The notes beneath the pieces were generated by a model. That model was not told the DNA's origin. It made no database searches and worked only from the letters and a program-made list of their open reading frames with translations. A stretch of 7,361 nucleotides of DNA. Source: SYIM01 sp039800205. GTDB lineage: Bacteria > Pseudomonadota > Gammaproteobacteria > Burkholderiales > Burkholderiaceae_E. The position numbers were made by a program, and so were the translations under genes. The DNA is taken from the NCBI GenBank assembly GCA_039800205.1, contig JBDLRB010000119.1:1-7361 (forward strand), in the 5' to 3' direction. Positions 1 to 6,969 of the stretch are shown one piece after another. How positions within the stretch are numbered: the stretch's first letter is position 1; every line of letters starts with the position of its first letter.

Positions 1-17
1 CGACGCTCTTCCGATCT
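1..17. other. Residual Illumina adapter sequence (not genomic)
   Basis: The first 17 bases, CGACGCTCTTCCGATCT, are identical to the 3' end of the standard Illumina read-1 sequencing adapter. They sit exactly at the window edge, where untrimmed adapter would be expected. They also interrupt a gene: read on the minus strand they would add a short non-homologous tail (Lys-Ile-Gly-Arg-Ala-Ser) to the response regulator just where its winged-helix domain should continue. Genomic sequence most likely begins at position 18. The match is seen directly; the contamination interpretation is inference, but a strong one. Confidence 0.95.
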
Positions 18-528
18 TGGGCTGTTCCACGAAGGCGTGCAGCAGGTCGAATTCGCCGCTGGTCAGCTCGACGGCCAGGCCGTCGGGATCGGTCAGCGTT
101 CGCGAGCCCCCATCGAGCACCCAGGAATCAAACTCGAAGCGACGCGACGCGGGCGCCAGGCCGGGCTGCTTGCGCCGCAACACGCTGCGAATCCGGGCGA
201 GCAGTTCGCGAAGATCGACGGGCTTGGAGACGTAGTCGTCTGCGCCGAGTTCAAGTCCGACGATCCGGTCGACAACCTGTCCGTAGCCGGTGATGATGAT
301 GATGCCGATACTGCTCCGGGAGCGCAGTTCCCGGGCGATGGTCAGACCATCTTCACCGGGTAGTCGCTGATCGAGCAGGACCAGATCGTATGCGCATTCC
401 GCCAGGCGTTGGCGCATCGCTGCACCGTCCTCGGCCCGTCCGATGCTGTAGCCGAAGCCCTCGAGGTAGTTCGAGAACAGTTCGCGGATGTCGGCGTCGT
501 CATCGACGATGAGAATGCGATCGGACAT
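18..528 (-). CDS. OmpR/PhoB-family response regulator, 3' end cut by contig edge
   Basis: This is a DNA-binding response regulator that would be phosphorylated by a sensor kinase and then act on promoters in the cytoplasm. About 170 residues are visible of the roughly 230-240 usual for the family. The receiver domain spans residues about 3-118: acidic pocket D9-D10-D11, phospho-acceptor D53 in LVLLDQRLPGEDG, switch Thr T80 and conserved K102 in the SKP motif. A linker follows, then the start of a winged-helix domain (about 128-170, including the typical LTSGEFDLLHAFVE stretch). The recognition helix is missing because the sequence runs into adapter. The ATG at 528 puts the first beta strand (RILIVDDD) immediately after the start; a weak AGAGG lies 11 nt upstream. 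The hybrid kinase gene lies just upstream on the same strand, so the two are probably a functional pair. The receiver-plus-winged-helix class is clear, but the regulated genes cannot be read from this sequence. Confidence 0.9.
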
Positions 529-675
529 GACAGATGCGGCCTCTGGCGATCCGGGCGCGCATGCCTGCGTCCCCCGCCCGAATCGGAATCTTTATTCGAT
601 GCGATCTATGGTACCAGTCCCGTAGCAGCTGAGGAGCAAGCGAAGCGGGGCGCTCGTGCTGCACGTGCGTGCGGA
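529..675 (-). other. 147-bp spacer between kinase and response regulator genes
   Basis: I see no convincing terminator or promoter here. GCACG-TG-CGTGC at 661-672 is a small inverted repeat, but its loop is only two bases and no T-run follows. On the minus strand, one frame stays open across the whole spacer, from about 682 down to a TGA at 500-502. Its first codons read like the missing last helix of the kinase's receiver domain. The spacer may therefore be partly coding sequence detached from the kinase gene by a frameshift. Confidence 0.4.
540..544 (-). promoter_or_regulatory. Weak ribosome binding site for the response regulator
   Basis: Read on the minus strand this is AGAGG, 11 nt before the ATG at 528. 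The spacing is longer than ideal. It supports the start mainly because the receiver domain begins right after that ATG. Confidence 0.35.
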
Positions 676-2466
676 TCAGCCGAGCGTATCGGGATGCAGG
701 GGTTTCAGCAGGTATTCCAGACCCGTCTGACGGACTCTTGTCAGTGTCTGGGGGCGTGTGTCAGCGGTGGCCAGGATGCAGCGTGAACCCGGCTGCAGCA
801 GACGAGCCCGGCTGAGCAGATCGATACCGTCGAGCGGGCCGCCCAGATTGAAATCGGACAGGATCAGGTCGAATGGGTCTGCACCGCTCAGATGGCTCAT
901 GGCTTCATGGGCGGTGGCGGCATGCTGAACCCGGTACCCCTTGAACTCGAGGATACGTCGGATCGCTTGTGCGACGGTCTCATCGTCTTCCACAAGAAGC
1001 GCAAGGCGAGGCGCTCGCGCAGTGTCCTCGTCCAGGCAGGCCTCTTTGTTCGGCTCCACCTGAGGGTCCTGAGACGGCTCGATCGGGACCACTCGCCGAT
1101 CCTGAGGGGGGATCTGGAGCGAAACACGGGTCCAGCTCGATCCGTCCGATTCGACCTGAAGCGTCGTTCCGAGCAGGCGTCCGATTCGATGAACCAGTGC
1201 CAGGCCGATGCCCAGGCCGTTGCGCCGCGAAACGAGTGCTGAACCGTCCAGTGTGCCGTCAGCGCTCGACTGCAGTCGCTCACGCAGTGTCTCGGGGATG
1301 CCCACGCCGGTGTCCGAGACGGTCAATCGTAGTCCGGCCTCGTCGTGGGCCGTCAGTTGAATCGTTCCGTGATCGGTGTAGCGCAGAGCATTTTCAAGAA
1401 TGTTGCGCAGAATTCGCATCAGCAGAATCCGATCGGTGAAGACCTCACCCACGCAGGGACCCACGTACAGGTCTAGACCCTTGGCGCGGGCCCGCAAGCC
1501 GAATTCGAGCCGCAGGTCATCGAGCAGGGGGTCAACGCGGTGCCAGTGACGGTCGGGCTGAATGATGCCCGCTTCGAGCCTGGACAGGTCGAGCAGGTTG
1601 CCCAGCAAGTCGTTGAGCGCCTGACAGGATCGACTGATACCCTCGGTGAGCGGTCGCAGTGCTGGATCGGTGCAGCGTTCCAGCAGCAGGCTGCTCATGA
1701 GCGACAGGGCGGTCGCCGGTTGGCGCAGGTCATGGCTGGCCGCGGCGAGAAAGCGCGAAGCGGTTGCACCGGCTTCGCGGGCCTGGCGCGTTTCCAGAGC
1801 CAGCCGTCGCAGCAACGTGCGCCGCTCATGGCGACCGTGTTGAGCCAGCGCGAGCGTACGACTGAGATGTCCCGCCAACCGTTCCAGAAACACGGCGACT
1901 ACGATCAGGCTGATGGCCCACAAGCCCCCATGCTCTGGGTCGTTGAGCCACCAGGCGAGCGCGAGTTGTCCGACGATCAGACCGCCGTGCAGTCGAGCAT
2001 GCTTTCTGAAGGCCGCGTGAATGACGACCGCAGGGCCGAGCCAGACCCCAAGGCTGAAGGTGATCAGCAGGCGTTCTGGGCCGCTGGCGGTTGCGAACAG
2101 CAGACTGGCCGAGGCGCCCAGCAGCAGTCCGGTCAGGCCCGTGCTGACCCGTAGCAGGGCAGCGGCTGCCTCTGCATGGCGCGGCATCCGCTGCTGCAGG
2201 ATGGACAGTGCGATCCACAATCTGAGCGACAGCGTCAGCGACAGCAATCCTGCCCAGGCGGGCATCGTGAACCGAGACGGGGGGTCTTCGATGGCGACAA
2301 CGACGACGATGATCAGCGCGAGTAGCAGAGGCGGCTCGAACAGGGTCTGTCGGGCCTGATAGCGGCAGCGGTCCCAGAGCAGGCGATGGGCAAGGCCCCG
2401 GTCGGGGAGCGACGCCGCATCGGGTGTGGTCCGATCAGCTGGGCGAAGTTTGAGGGGGGACGCCAT
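676..2466 (-). CDS. Membrane-bound hybrid sensor histidine kinase with C-terminal receiver domain
   Basis: The protein (596 aa) should sense a signal at or in the inner membrane, autophosphorylate on His and pass phosphate to an Asp. About six hydrophobic segments occupy residues 44-60, 68-90, 103-126, 131-151, 160-175 and 180-197, with no large periplasmic domain. A charged, probably coiled-coil linker (about 200-235) leads to the dimerisation domain. Its H-box SHDLRQP has phospho-acceptor H245. The ATPase domain shows the N-box (N355, N359), the G1 box DTGVGIP (D385) and the G2 box NGLGIGLAL (about 416-424). A receiver domain starts near 487: E493, D494 and D495, phospho-acceptor D538, T567 and K588 (LLKPL). 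It ends only eight residues after K588, so the last helix is missing; a one-base frameshift near 682 may explain this. No HPt domain is visible. The start is supported by GGAG six nt upstream. It is transcribed away from the FtsH operon and towards the response regulator. The signal is unknown. Confidence 0.92.
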   Translation of the reverse strand: MASPLKLRPADRTTPDAASLPDRGLAHRLLWDRCRYQARQTLFEPPLLLALIIVVVVAIEDPPSRFTMPAWAGLLSLTLSLRLWIALSILQQRMPRHAEAAAALLRVSTGLTGLLLGASASLLFATASGPERLLITFSLGVWLGPAVVIHAAFRKHARLHGGLIVGQLALAWWLNDPEHGGLWAISLIVVAVFLERLAGHLSRTLALAQHGRHERRTLLRRLALETRQAREAGATASRFLAAASHDLRQPATALSLMSSLLLERCTDPALRPLTEGISRSCQALNDLLGNLLDLSRLEAGIIQPDRHWHRVDPLLDDLRLEFGLRARAKGLDLYVGPCVGEVFTDRILLMRILRNILENALRYTDHGTIQLTAHDEAGLRLTVSDTGVGIPETLRERLQSSADGTLDGSALVSRRNGLGIGLALVHRIGRLLGTTLQVESDGSSWTRVSLQIPPQDRRVVPIEPSQDPQVEPNKEACLDEDTARAPRLALLVEDDETVAQAIRRILEFKGYRVQHAATAHEAMSHLSGADPFDLILSDFNLGGPLDGIDLLSRARLLQPGSRCILATADTRPQTLTRVRQTGLEYLLKPLHPDTLG

Positions 2467-2472
2467 GCAAGG

Positions 2473-2476
2473 CTCC
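2473..2476 (-). promoter_or_regulatory. Ribosome binding site of the hybrid kinase
   Basis: GGAG on the minus strand, six nt before the ATG at 2466. Both sequence and spacing are good, and this fixes the kinase start. Confidence 0.65.
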
Positions 2477-2526
2477 GATTTGAGAGAAGGAACAAGAAGT
2501 ACGGGCGACGGGGTACCTGCTCCTCC

Positions 2527-2554
2527 AGTTTAGGAAGCTGGTATCGCTGTGCAA
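2527..2554 (-). promoter_or_regulatory. Tentative sigma-70-like promoter for the kinase gene
   Basis: On the minus strand, TTGCAC (2549-2554) and TAAACT (2527-2532) are separated by 16 bp and lie about 60 bp before the kinase ATG. The -35 matches consensus at only three of six bases and the -10 at four. This is the best candidate I could find by eye, and chance agreement is quite possible. Confidence 0.18.
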
Positions 2555-2602
2555 TCGGCCGCCTGGCCGAGTGGCCGGCGTCGTGAGCGTGCTCAGGTGC
2601 TG

Positions 2603-2654
2603 CGGGTCAAGGCCGTGGTGCCGTCTGCAACGGTGGGCTTGCCCCGGGTCAAGG
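2603..2654 (+). repeat. Pair of 10-bp direct repeats upstream of ftsH
   Basis: CGGGTCAAGG occurs at 2603-2612 and again at 2645-2654. The centre-to-centre distance is 42 bp, about four turns of the DNA helix, which would place both copies on the same face. The second copy starts about 60 bp before the ftsH ATG. A tandem regulator site is possible, but coincidence in GC-rich DNA cannot be excluded. Confidence 0.35.
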
Positions 2655-2696
2655 GGCTCCGCAGCTTCGTCCGGACAATCCTGAGCATCAGGAAGC

Positions 2697-2701
2697 AGGT
2701 G
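2697..2701 (+). promoter_or_regulatory. Likely ribosome binding region for ftsH
   Basis: AGGTG lies three nt before the ATG at 2705, and AGGAAG (2690-2695) lies slightly farther upstream. Either could serve as Shine-Dalgarno sequence. Together they favour the start at 2705 over the upstream in-frame GTG at 2549. Confidence 0.45.
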
Positions 2702-2704
2702 AGC

Positions 2705-4552
2705 ATGGCGGGTAAAGCAACCCAGTGGTTGATGATGTTCTGGCTGGCATTACTGCTTCTCATGCTGCCGTTCATGGACGTCTGGCGACAAGGGGCACAA
2801 TCCGTCGAACTCGACTACAGCGATTTCCTGCATCAATGGCAGGAGGGAAACGTTGCCGAGATTGAGGTGGGCGAGCGCTTGATTCGTGGTTCGCTCAGGC
2901 GCCCGCTCGAAGGGGGTCAGACCCGGTTTACCACCCGGCGCGTCGAGCCCGCGCTTGCTGCGCAGCTGGGGGCCTCGGGGGACGTTCGGGTCCGGGCGGT
3001 GGAGGAGTCGGCAGGGTTTGGCCCGATCCTCGCCTGGTTCGTCCCGGCCTTGTTGATGTTCATGCTCTGGAGCGTGATCCTCAGGAGGGCGGGCATGAGG
3101 CCCGGCTCTGGCGCGGGAGGCTTGCTTGGGGTGGGCCGAAGTCGCGCGAGGGTTTACCTCGAGACGGATACCCGCGTGAGTTTCAATGATGTGGCGGGTG
3201 TTGACGAGGCAAAGGACGAGTTGCGCGAAGTGGTGGGGTTTCTTCGCGACCCGGTGCAGCATGGTCGTCTCGGTGCCCGGGTCCCGCGGGGCATTCTCCT
3301 GGTGGGACCACCCGGGACCGGCAAGACTTTGCTCGCCCGGGCCGTCGCGGGCGAGGCCGGCGTACCCTTCTTCTCCATCAACGGCTCGGAATTCGTTGAG
3401 CTGTTCGTCGGGGTCGGTGCGGCCCGGGTTCGGGATCTCTTCGAGCAGGCTCGACAGAAGGCGCCTTCGATCATCTTCATCGATGAGATCGACGCGCTGG
3501 GACGTGCGCGCGGCGCATGGGGGGGACTGGGCGGTCATGACGAGAAAGAGCAGACCCTCAATCAGCTGCTCGCCGAACTGGACGGCTTTGATCCGGGGTC
3601 CGGGGTCGTGCTGCTCGCGGCGACCAATCGCCCCGAAATTCTGGACCCTGCACTGCTACGGGCGGGGCGATTCGATCGCCAGGTGCTGGTTGATCGTCCG
3701 GACCGTCCCGGACGGGTGCAGATCCTTGCGGTTCATGTTCGACGGATCAAGTTACATGCGCAGGTTCAGCTCGATGAGCTCGCAGCCATGACGCCGGGCT
3801 TCAGCGGTGCGGATCTCGCCAATCTGGTCAACGAGGCTGCACTACTGGCCACCCGCCGCGCACACACCGACGTCGGCATGGATGATTTCACGGGCGCGCT
3901 CGAGCGAATCGTTGCCGGACTCGAAAAACGTAACCGGCTCTTGAATCCGCGCGAGCGTCAGACGGTCGCTTATCACGAAATGGGGCACGCGCTGGTGACG
4001 ATGCAGCTCGTGCCGGGCGAGACGGTTCACAAAGTGTCAATCATTCCGAGAGGGGTCGGTGCGCTGGGCTATACGATCGCACGGCCCACCGAAGACCGCT
4101 TCCTGATGACGCGCGGTGAGCTGCTGAACAAGATGACCGTATTGCTGGGCGGGCGTGCGGCCGAGACCTTGTGTCTTGATGAGATCTCGACCGGAGCGGC
4201 GGACGACCTCGTCAAGGCGACCGCGATTGCGCGCAGCATGGTTCTTCAGTACGGGATGGACGAGGGTCTGGGACCGATCGCTCTCGAGGGGCCTCAGCGA
4301 TCCGAACAGACGCCCGCCTGGCCGACCGATCCGCGTATTCAGTTGTCAGATACAACGATCCGGGAGATCGACTGTGCCGTTCGATCGCTGGTCGATGAGG
4401 CGCTGACTCGAAGTCTCTCGATCCTGCGCGCGCAACGCGCCCGCCTGGAGTCGGGGGCAGCGCGCCTGCTCGAAAAGGAGACGATGGTCCACGATGAGCT
4501 GCTCGCCCTGATCGATGAATGTCCCGCTGAGACTGGAGCCCCTGCCGCATGA
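2705..4552 (+). CDS. ftsH: FtsH-family ATP-dependent zinc metalloprotease (accessory paralogue)
   Basis: This membrane-anchored AAA+ protease (615 aa) would form a hexamer in the inner membrane, extract and unfold membrane or damaged proteins, and degrade them in the cytoplasm. Order of parts: TM1 about 7-23, periplasmic segment about 25-104, TM2 about 105-126, then the AAA+ domain. Walker A is GPPGTGKT (201-208), the pore loop FVG is at 234-236 and Walker B is IIFIDE (256-261). The second region of homology includes ATNRP (305-309) and arginines R319 and R322. The M41 zinc site is HEMGH (424-428), with the third ligand probably D501 in STGAADD. All key residues are present. HEMGH replaces the usual HEAGH. 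The C-terminus is short, without the long tail of many housekeeping FtsH proteins. The neighbours are not rrmJ or folP, typical of the main ftsH in many proteobacteria, so this is probably a second copy. The next gene overlaps it by four bases. ATG 2705 is chosen because TM1 follows directly. Confidence 0.93.
   Translation: MAGKATQWLMMFWLALLLLMLPFMDVWRQGAQSVELDYSDFLHQWQEGNVAEIEVGERLIRGSLRRPLEGGQTRFTTRRVEPALAAQLGASGDVRVRAVEESAGFGPILAWFVPALLMFMLWSVILRRAGMRPGSGAGGLLGVGRSRARVYLETDTRVSFNDVAGVDEAKDELREVVGFLRDPVQHGRLGARVPRGILLVGPPGTGKTLLARAVAGEAGVPFFSINGSEFVELFVGVGAARVRDLFEQARQKAPSIIFIDEIDALGRARGAWGGLGGHDEKEQTLNQLLAELDGFDPGSGVVLLAATNRPEILDPALLRAGRFDRQVLVDRPDRPGRVQILAVHVRRIKLHAQVQLDELAAMTPGFSGADLANLVNEAALLATRRAHTDVGMDDFTGALERIVAGLEKRNRLLNPRERQTVAYHEMGHALVTMQLVPGETVHKVSIIPRGVGALGYTIARPTEDRFLMTRGELLNKMTVLLGGRAAETLCLDEISTGAADDLVKATAIARSMVLQYGMDEGLGPIALEGPQRSEQTPAWPTDPRIQLSDTTIREIDCAVRSLVDEALTRSLSILRAQRARLESGAARLLEKETMVHDELLALIDECPAETGAPAA
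4535..4538 (+). promoter_or_regulatory. Ribosome binding site of the Lon-like gene, inside ftsH
   Basis: GGAG lies ten nt before the ATG at 4549, within the last ftsH codons. Together with the ATGA overlap it suggests translation of the second gene is coupled to termination of the first. Confidence 0.45.
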
Positions 4553-6969
4553 TTGAACTCGATCCCACCCGCCTGGCCCAGCGCTGTGAGCCTGCGCTGC
4601 TCGATTTCAGGGATACCCGTGATCTTGATGCGCTGGATGACCATCCCGGACAGGGTCGTGCGCTTGAGGCGATTCGATTCGCCACTGAGTTGCCGCATGC
4701 GGGCTTCAATCTCTTTGTGATGGGGCGGTCTGAAACCGGCAAGCTCGAGGCGACCTCCGACCTGCTGAGGGCGCTGGTCGCCGAGCGAATGACCTCTGAT
4801 GATTGGTGTTATGTCAACAATTTTGACGATCCGACGCGACCACGCGCGATTCGGATCGCGGCCGGGCAGGGCGCTCGCCTGCGCGAAGACGTGGCCCAGT
4901 TGGTTGATGAGCTGAGTAGTGCGATCCCTGCCGTATTCGAAAGCGAAGATTATCAGGCGCGGCTTGCCCGGCTCGATGCCGAATTCAACAGCCTTCAGGA
5001 GAACGCACTGGGTGAATTGATCGCGCAGGCGCGTTCCGAGGGGGTTGCGCTCTGGCGGACACCATCGGGCTTTTCGTTTGCGCCGGCGCGTAATGGCGAC
5101 GCGATGCCCGCTGAGGAGTTCGAGAAGCTTCCAGATGAAGAGCGCAAACGGATCGGTACAGCCATCGAGCGTCTTCAAGGCCGGCTCGACCGATTGATGC
5201 GGCAGGTGATCGTCTGGCGTCGTGGCCGCCGGTCTGCGATCAAGGAGCTGAATCAACAAGTGACGGGAATGGCCGTGGGTACCCTCGTGGACGATCTGAT
5301 CCGCAGGTATCTCATGCAGCCGGCCGTGGTCGACTTTCTGCTTGCGCTCCAGCGCGATGTAATCAGTCATGCCGAACTTTTTCAGGGCGTGGCCGACGGA
5401 CCGCAGGCGGACGGGGCGGGCGCGGGTCCGGGCGAGGTCCTTGCGCCGCTTCCGCGTTATCAGGTCAATGTGATCGTGACCCGGATACCGGGCAGCGGCC
5501 TGCCGGTCGTGATCGAGGACAACCCGACGCTCTCCAACCTGATTGGTCGTGTTGAATATCAGGCGCGCTATGGCGCACTGATGACGGATTTTGGAATGAT
5601 CAAGGCGGGCGCCATGCATCGCGCGGCGGGTGGATTTTTACTGGTCGACGCGCGACGGGTACTGATGCAGCCCTTTGCGTGGGACGCGCTCAAGCGGGCC
5701 CTGATCACACGGGAAATTCGAATCGAGTCCATCGGGCAGCAATACGGGTTGATCAGTACGGTGAGCCTGGAGCCCGAGCCGATTCCGTTTGATGCGCGGG
5801 TGGTGCTCTTCGGCGATCGATGGCTCCATGCGATGCTTCAAGCCCTGGATCCCGACTTTTCCGAACTCTTCCGGATTGCGCCTGAGTTTGTCGATGATGC
5901 GGTGCGCGAGGATCTGGGTATTCGCGAATACGCACGTTGGCTGGCCGGTATTGCGGGCCGATCGGGCGTGCGGCCTTTTGATCGAGCAGCGATTGCCCGT
6001 CTGATCGACTGGAGTGCCCGCGAGACGACCGACGCGGGTCGTCTGAGCCTGCACATTCGGCGGATCGCCGACCTGATGGTCGAGGCGGACCGTTGGGCGG
6101 GGCGATCGGGCGCGTCGCGCGTCGGAGCCTCGCACCTCGACCAGGCGCTTGAGGCCCGGCGTGAGCGCAGCGACGCGTATCGCCGTCGCATGCATGAGTT
6201 GATCCTCAACGATACCGTACTGATCGCAACCTCTGGCGTCGTACCGGGACAGATCAACGGACTGGCGGTCATTCAGGTGGGCGAGCTTCAATTTGGGCTG
6301 CCCACGCGAATCACAGCGACCACGCGGGTTGGAGAGGGGGGCGTCGTGGACATCCAGCGCGAGTCCCGGTTGTCGGGGGCCATTCATACCAAGGCTGTGA
6401 TGATTCTTTCAGCGTGGCTTGCCGCGCGCTACAGCGCCCTGTCTCCGTTGGCTCTCTCTGCGAGTCTGGTCTTTGAACAGACCTATGGTCAGGTTGACGG
6501 CGACAGCGCATCGCTGGCTGAGGCCTGCTCGCTTCTGTCTTCGCTGTCGGGGGTGCCGATCAGCCAGTCGCTTGCGGTAACGGGTTCGCTGAATCAAAAG
6601 GGAATAGTTCAGGCGATCGGTGGTGTGAACGAGAAAATTGAGGGCTTTTTCGAGATTTGCCGAGCCCGAGGTCTCGATGGTTCGCAAGGCGTACTGGTGC
6701 CCGCCGATAACTGTCGGCATCTGATGCTTCGGGACGATGTCGTCGATGCGGTGCGCGCGGGACGGTTTCGCGTTCTGGCTGTACGAGAGGTTGACGAAGC
6801 CGTGGCGCTCCTGATGGCGGGCGAGGGACGCTGGCCGACACAGCCGACCGAGATCCGCTCAGTCGTCCGCGCGATCGACCAGTTGATCAGGAGCCGATTG
6901 CGGACCTATGCTGGAATTCGCTCAAGGCGAGGCGTTCCCGAGCCGGCGTCGCGTCGTGGTCGCGGCTGA
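4549..6969 (+). CDS. Lon-like serine protease (S16) with AAA_32-type N-terminal region
   Basis: The protein (806 aa) resembles the Lon-like family in which an atypical ATPase-like region precedes a Lon proteolytic domain, rather than classical LonA, which has an N-terminal substrate-binding domain. A Walker A-like GRSETGK (59-65) is followed by Leu instead of Ser or Thr. A helical, probably coiled-coil insertion runs about 110-280. A Walker B-like GGFLLVD (361-367) ends in Asp followed by Ala, lacking the usual Glu. DPDFSELFRIAPEF (434-447) is a family-typical segment. The protease domain (about 550-755) has catalytic S653 in DGDSAS and K696 in GGVNEKIEGFF, so peptidase activity is likely. 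No membrane helix is evident, so it is probably cytoplasmic. The tail (778-806) is very Arg-rich. Its ATG overlaps the ftsH stop (ATGA), implying co-expression and perhaps shared substrates or stress response. ATP dependence is uncertain because LonC-type relatives have lost ATPase function. Confidence 0.9.
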   Translation: MIELDPTRLAQRCEPALLDFRDTRDLDALDDHPGQGRALEAIRFATELPHAGFNLFVMGRSETGKLEATSDLLRALVAERMTSDDWCYVNNFDDPTRPRAIRIAAGQGARLREDVAQLVDELSSAIPAVFESEDYQARLARLDAEFNSLQENALGELIAQARSEGVALWRTPSGFSFAPARNGDAMPAEEFEKLPDEERKRIGTAIERLQGRLDRLMRQVIVWRRGRRSAIKELNQQVTGMAVGTLVDDLIRRYLMQPAVVDFLLALQRDVISHAELFQGVADGPQADGAGAGPGEVLAPLPRYQVNVIVTRIPGSGLPVVIEDNPTLSNLIGRVEYQARYGALMTDFGMIKAGAMHRAAGGFLLVDARRVLMQPFAWDALKRALITREIRIESIGQQYGLISTVSLEPEPIPFDARVVLFGDRWLHAMLQALDPDFSELFRIAPEFVDDAVREDLGIREYARWLAGIAGRSGVRPFDRAAIARLIDWSARETTDAGRLSLHIRRIADLMVEADRWAGRSGASRVGASHLDQALEARRERSDAYRRRMHELILNDTVLIATSGVVPGQINGLAVIQVGELQFGLPTRITATTRVGEGGVVDIQRESRLSGAIHTKAVMILSAWLAARYSALSPLALSASLVFEQTYGQVDGDSASLAEACSLLSSLSGVPISQSLAVTGSLNQKGIVQAIGGVNEKIEGFFEICRARGLDGSQGVLVPADNCRHLMLRDDVVDAVRAGRFRVLAVREVDEAVALLMAGEGRWPTQPTEIRSVVRAIDQLIRSRLRTYAGIRSRRGVPEPASRRGRG

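Larger units (their letters stand above)
2467..2704. promoter_or_regulatory. Divergent intergenic region between kinase and ftsH operon
   Basis: This 238-bp spacer should contain the control sequences for both divergent units. I found a 10-bp direct repeat (2603-2612 and 2645-2654) and one weak minus-strand promoter candidate. I found no good sigma-32 heat-shock promoter (CTTGAAA with a CCCCAT-like -10) and no sigma-54 element reading towards ftsH. The ftsH frame is open through the right half of the spacer from a GTG at 2549. The 52 extra residues this would add are Arg-rich, precede the expected first membrane helix and are unlike normal FtsH N-termini, so I treat that stretch as non-coding. 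Confidence 0.5.

Noticed and set aside
286..305. GAT trinucleotide run resembling a microsatellite
   Set aside because: On the minus strand it encodes the Ile-rich fourth beta strand (GIIIITG) of the receiver domain, so it is ordinary coding sequence.
1540..2154. 204-residue plus-strand open frame opposite the kinase
   Set aside because: Gln/Arg/Glu-rich, low-complexity translation antisense to clear kinase motifs. It is a shadow frame.
2560..2600. TGGCCGAGTGGCC resembling the D-arm of a Leu/Ser tRNA
   Set aside because: No matching acceptor stem, anticodon arm or T-arm (GTTCGA-type) follows at the right distance.
2549..2704. Upstream GTG start that would add 52 residues to FtsH
   Set aside because: The added segment is Arg-rich and unlike FtsH N-termini. 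The ATG at 2705 has nearby Shine-Dalgarno-like sequence and leads directly into TM1.
2750..3538. 262-residue minus-strand open frame opposite ftsH
   Set aside because: Composition is Arg/Pro/His-rich with no motifs. It is a shadow of the conserved FtsH coding sequence.
4339..5619. 426-residue minus-strand open frame opposite the end of ftsH and the Lon-like gene
   Set aside because: It lies antisense to two well-supported genes, has no recognisable domain, and is explained by the GC-rich codon bias of the plus strand.
5638..6387. 249-residue minus-strand open frame opposite the Lon-like gene
   Set aside because: Antisense to the conserved protease coding region, with no recognisable family.
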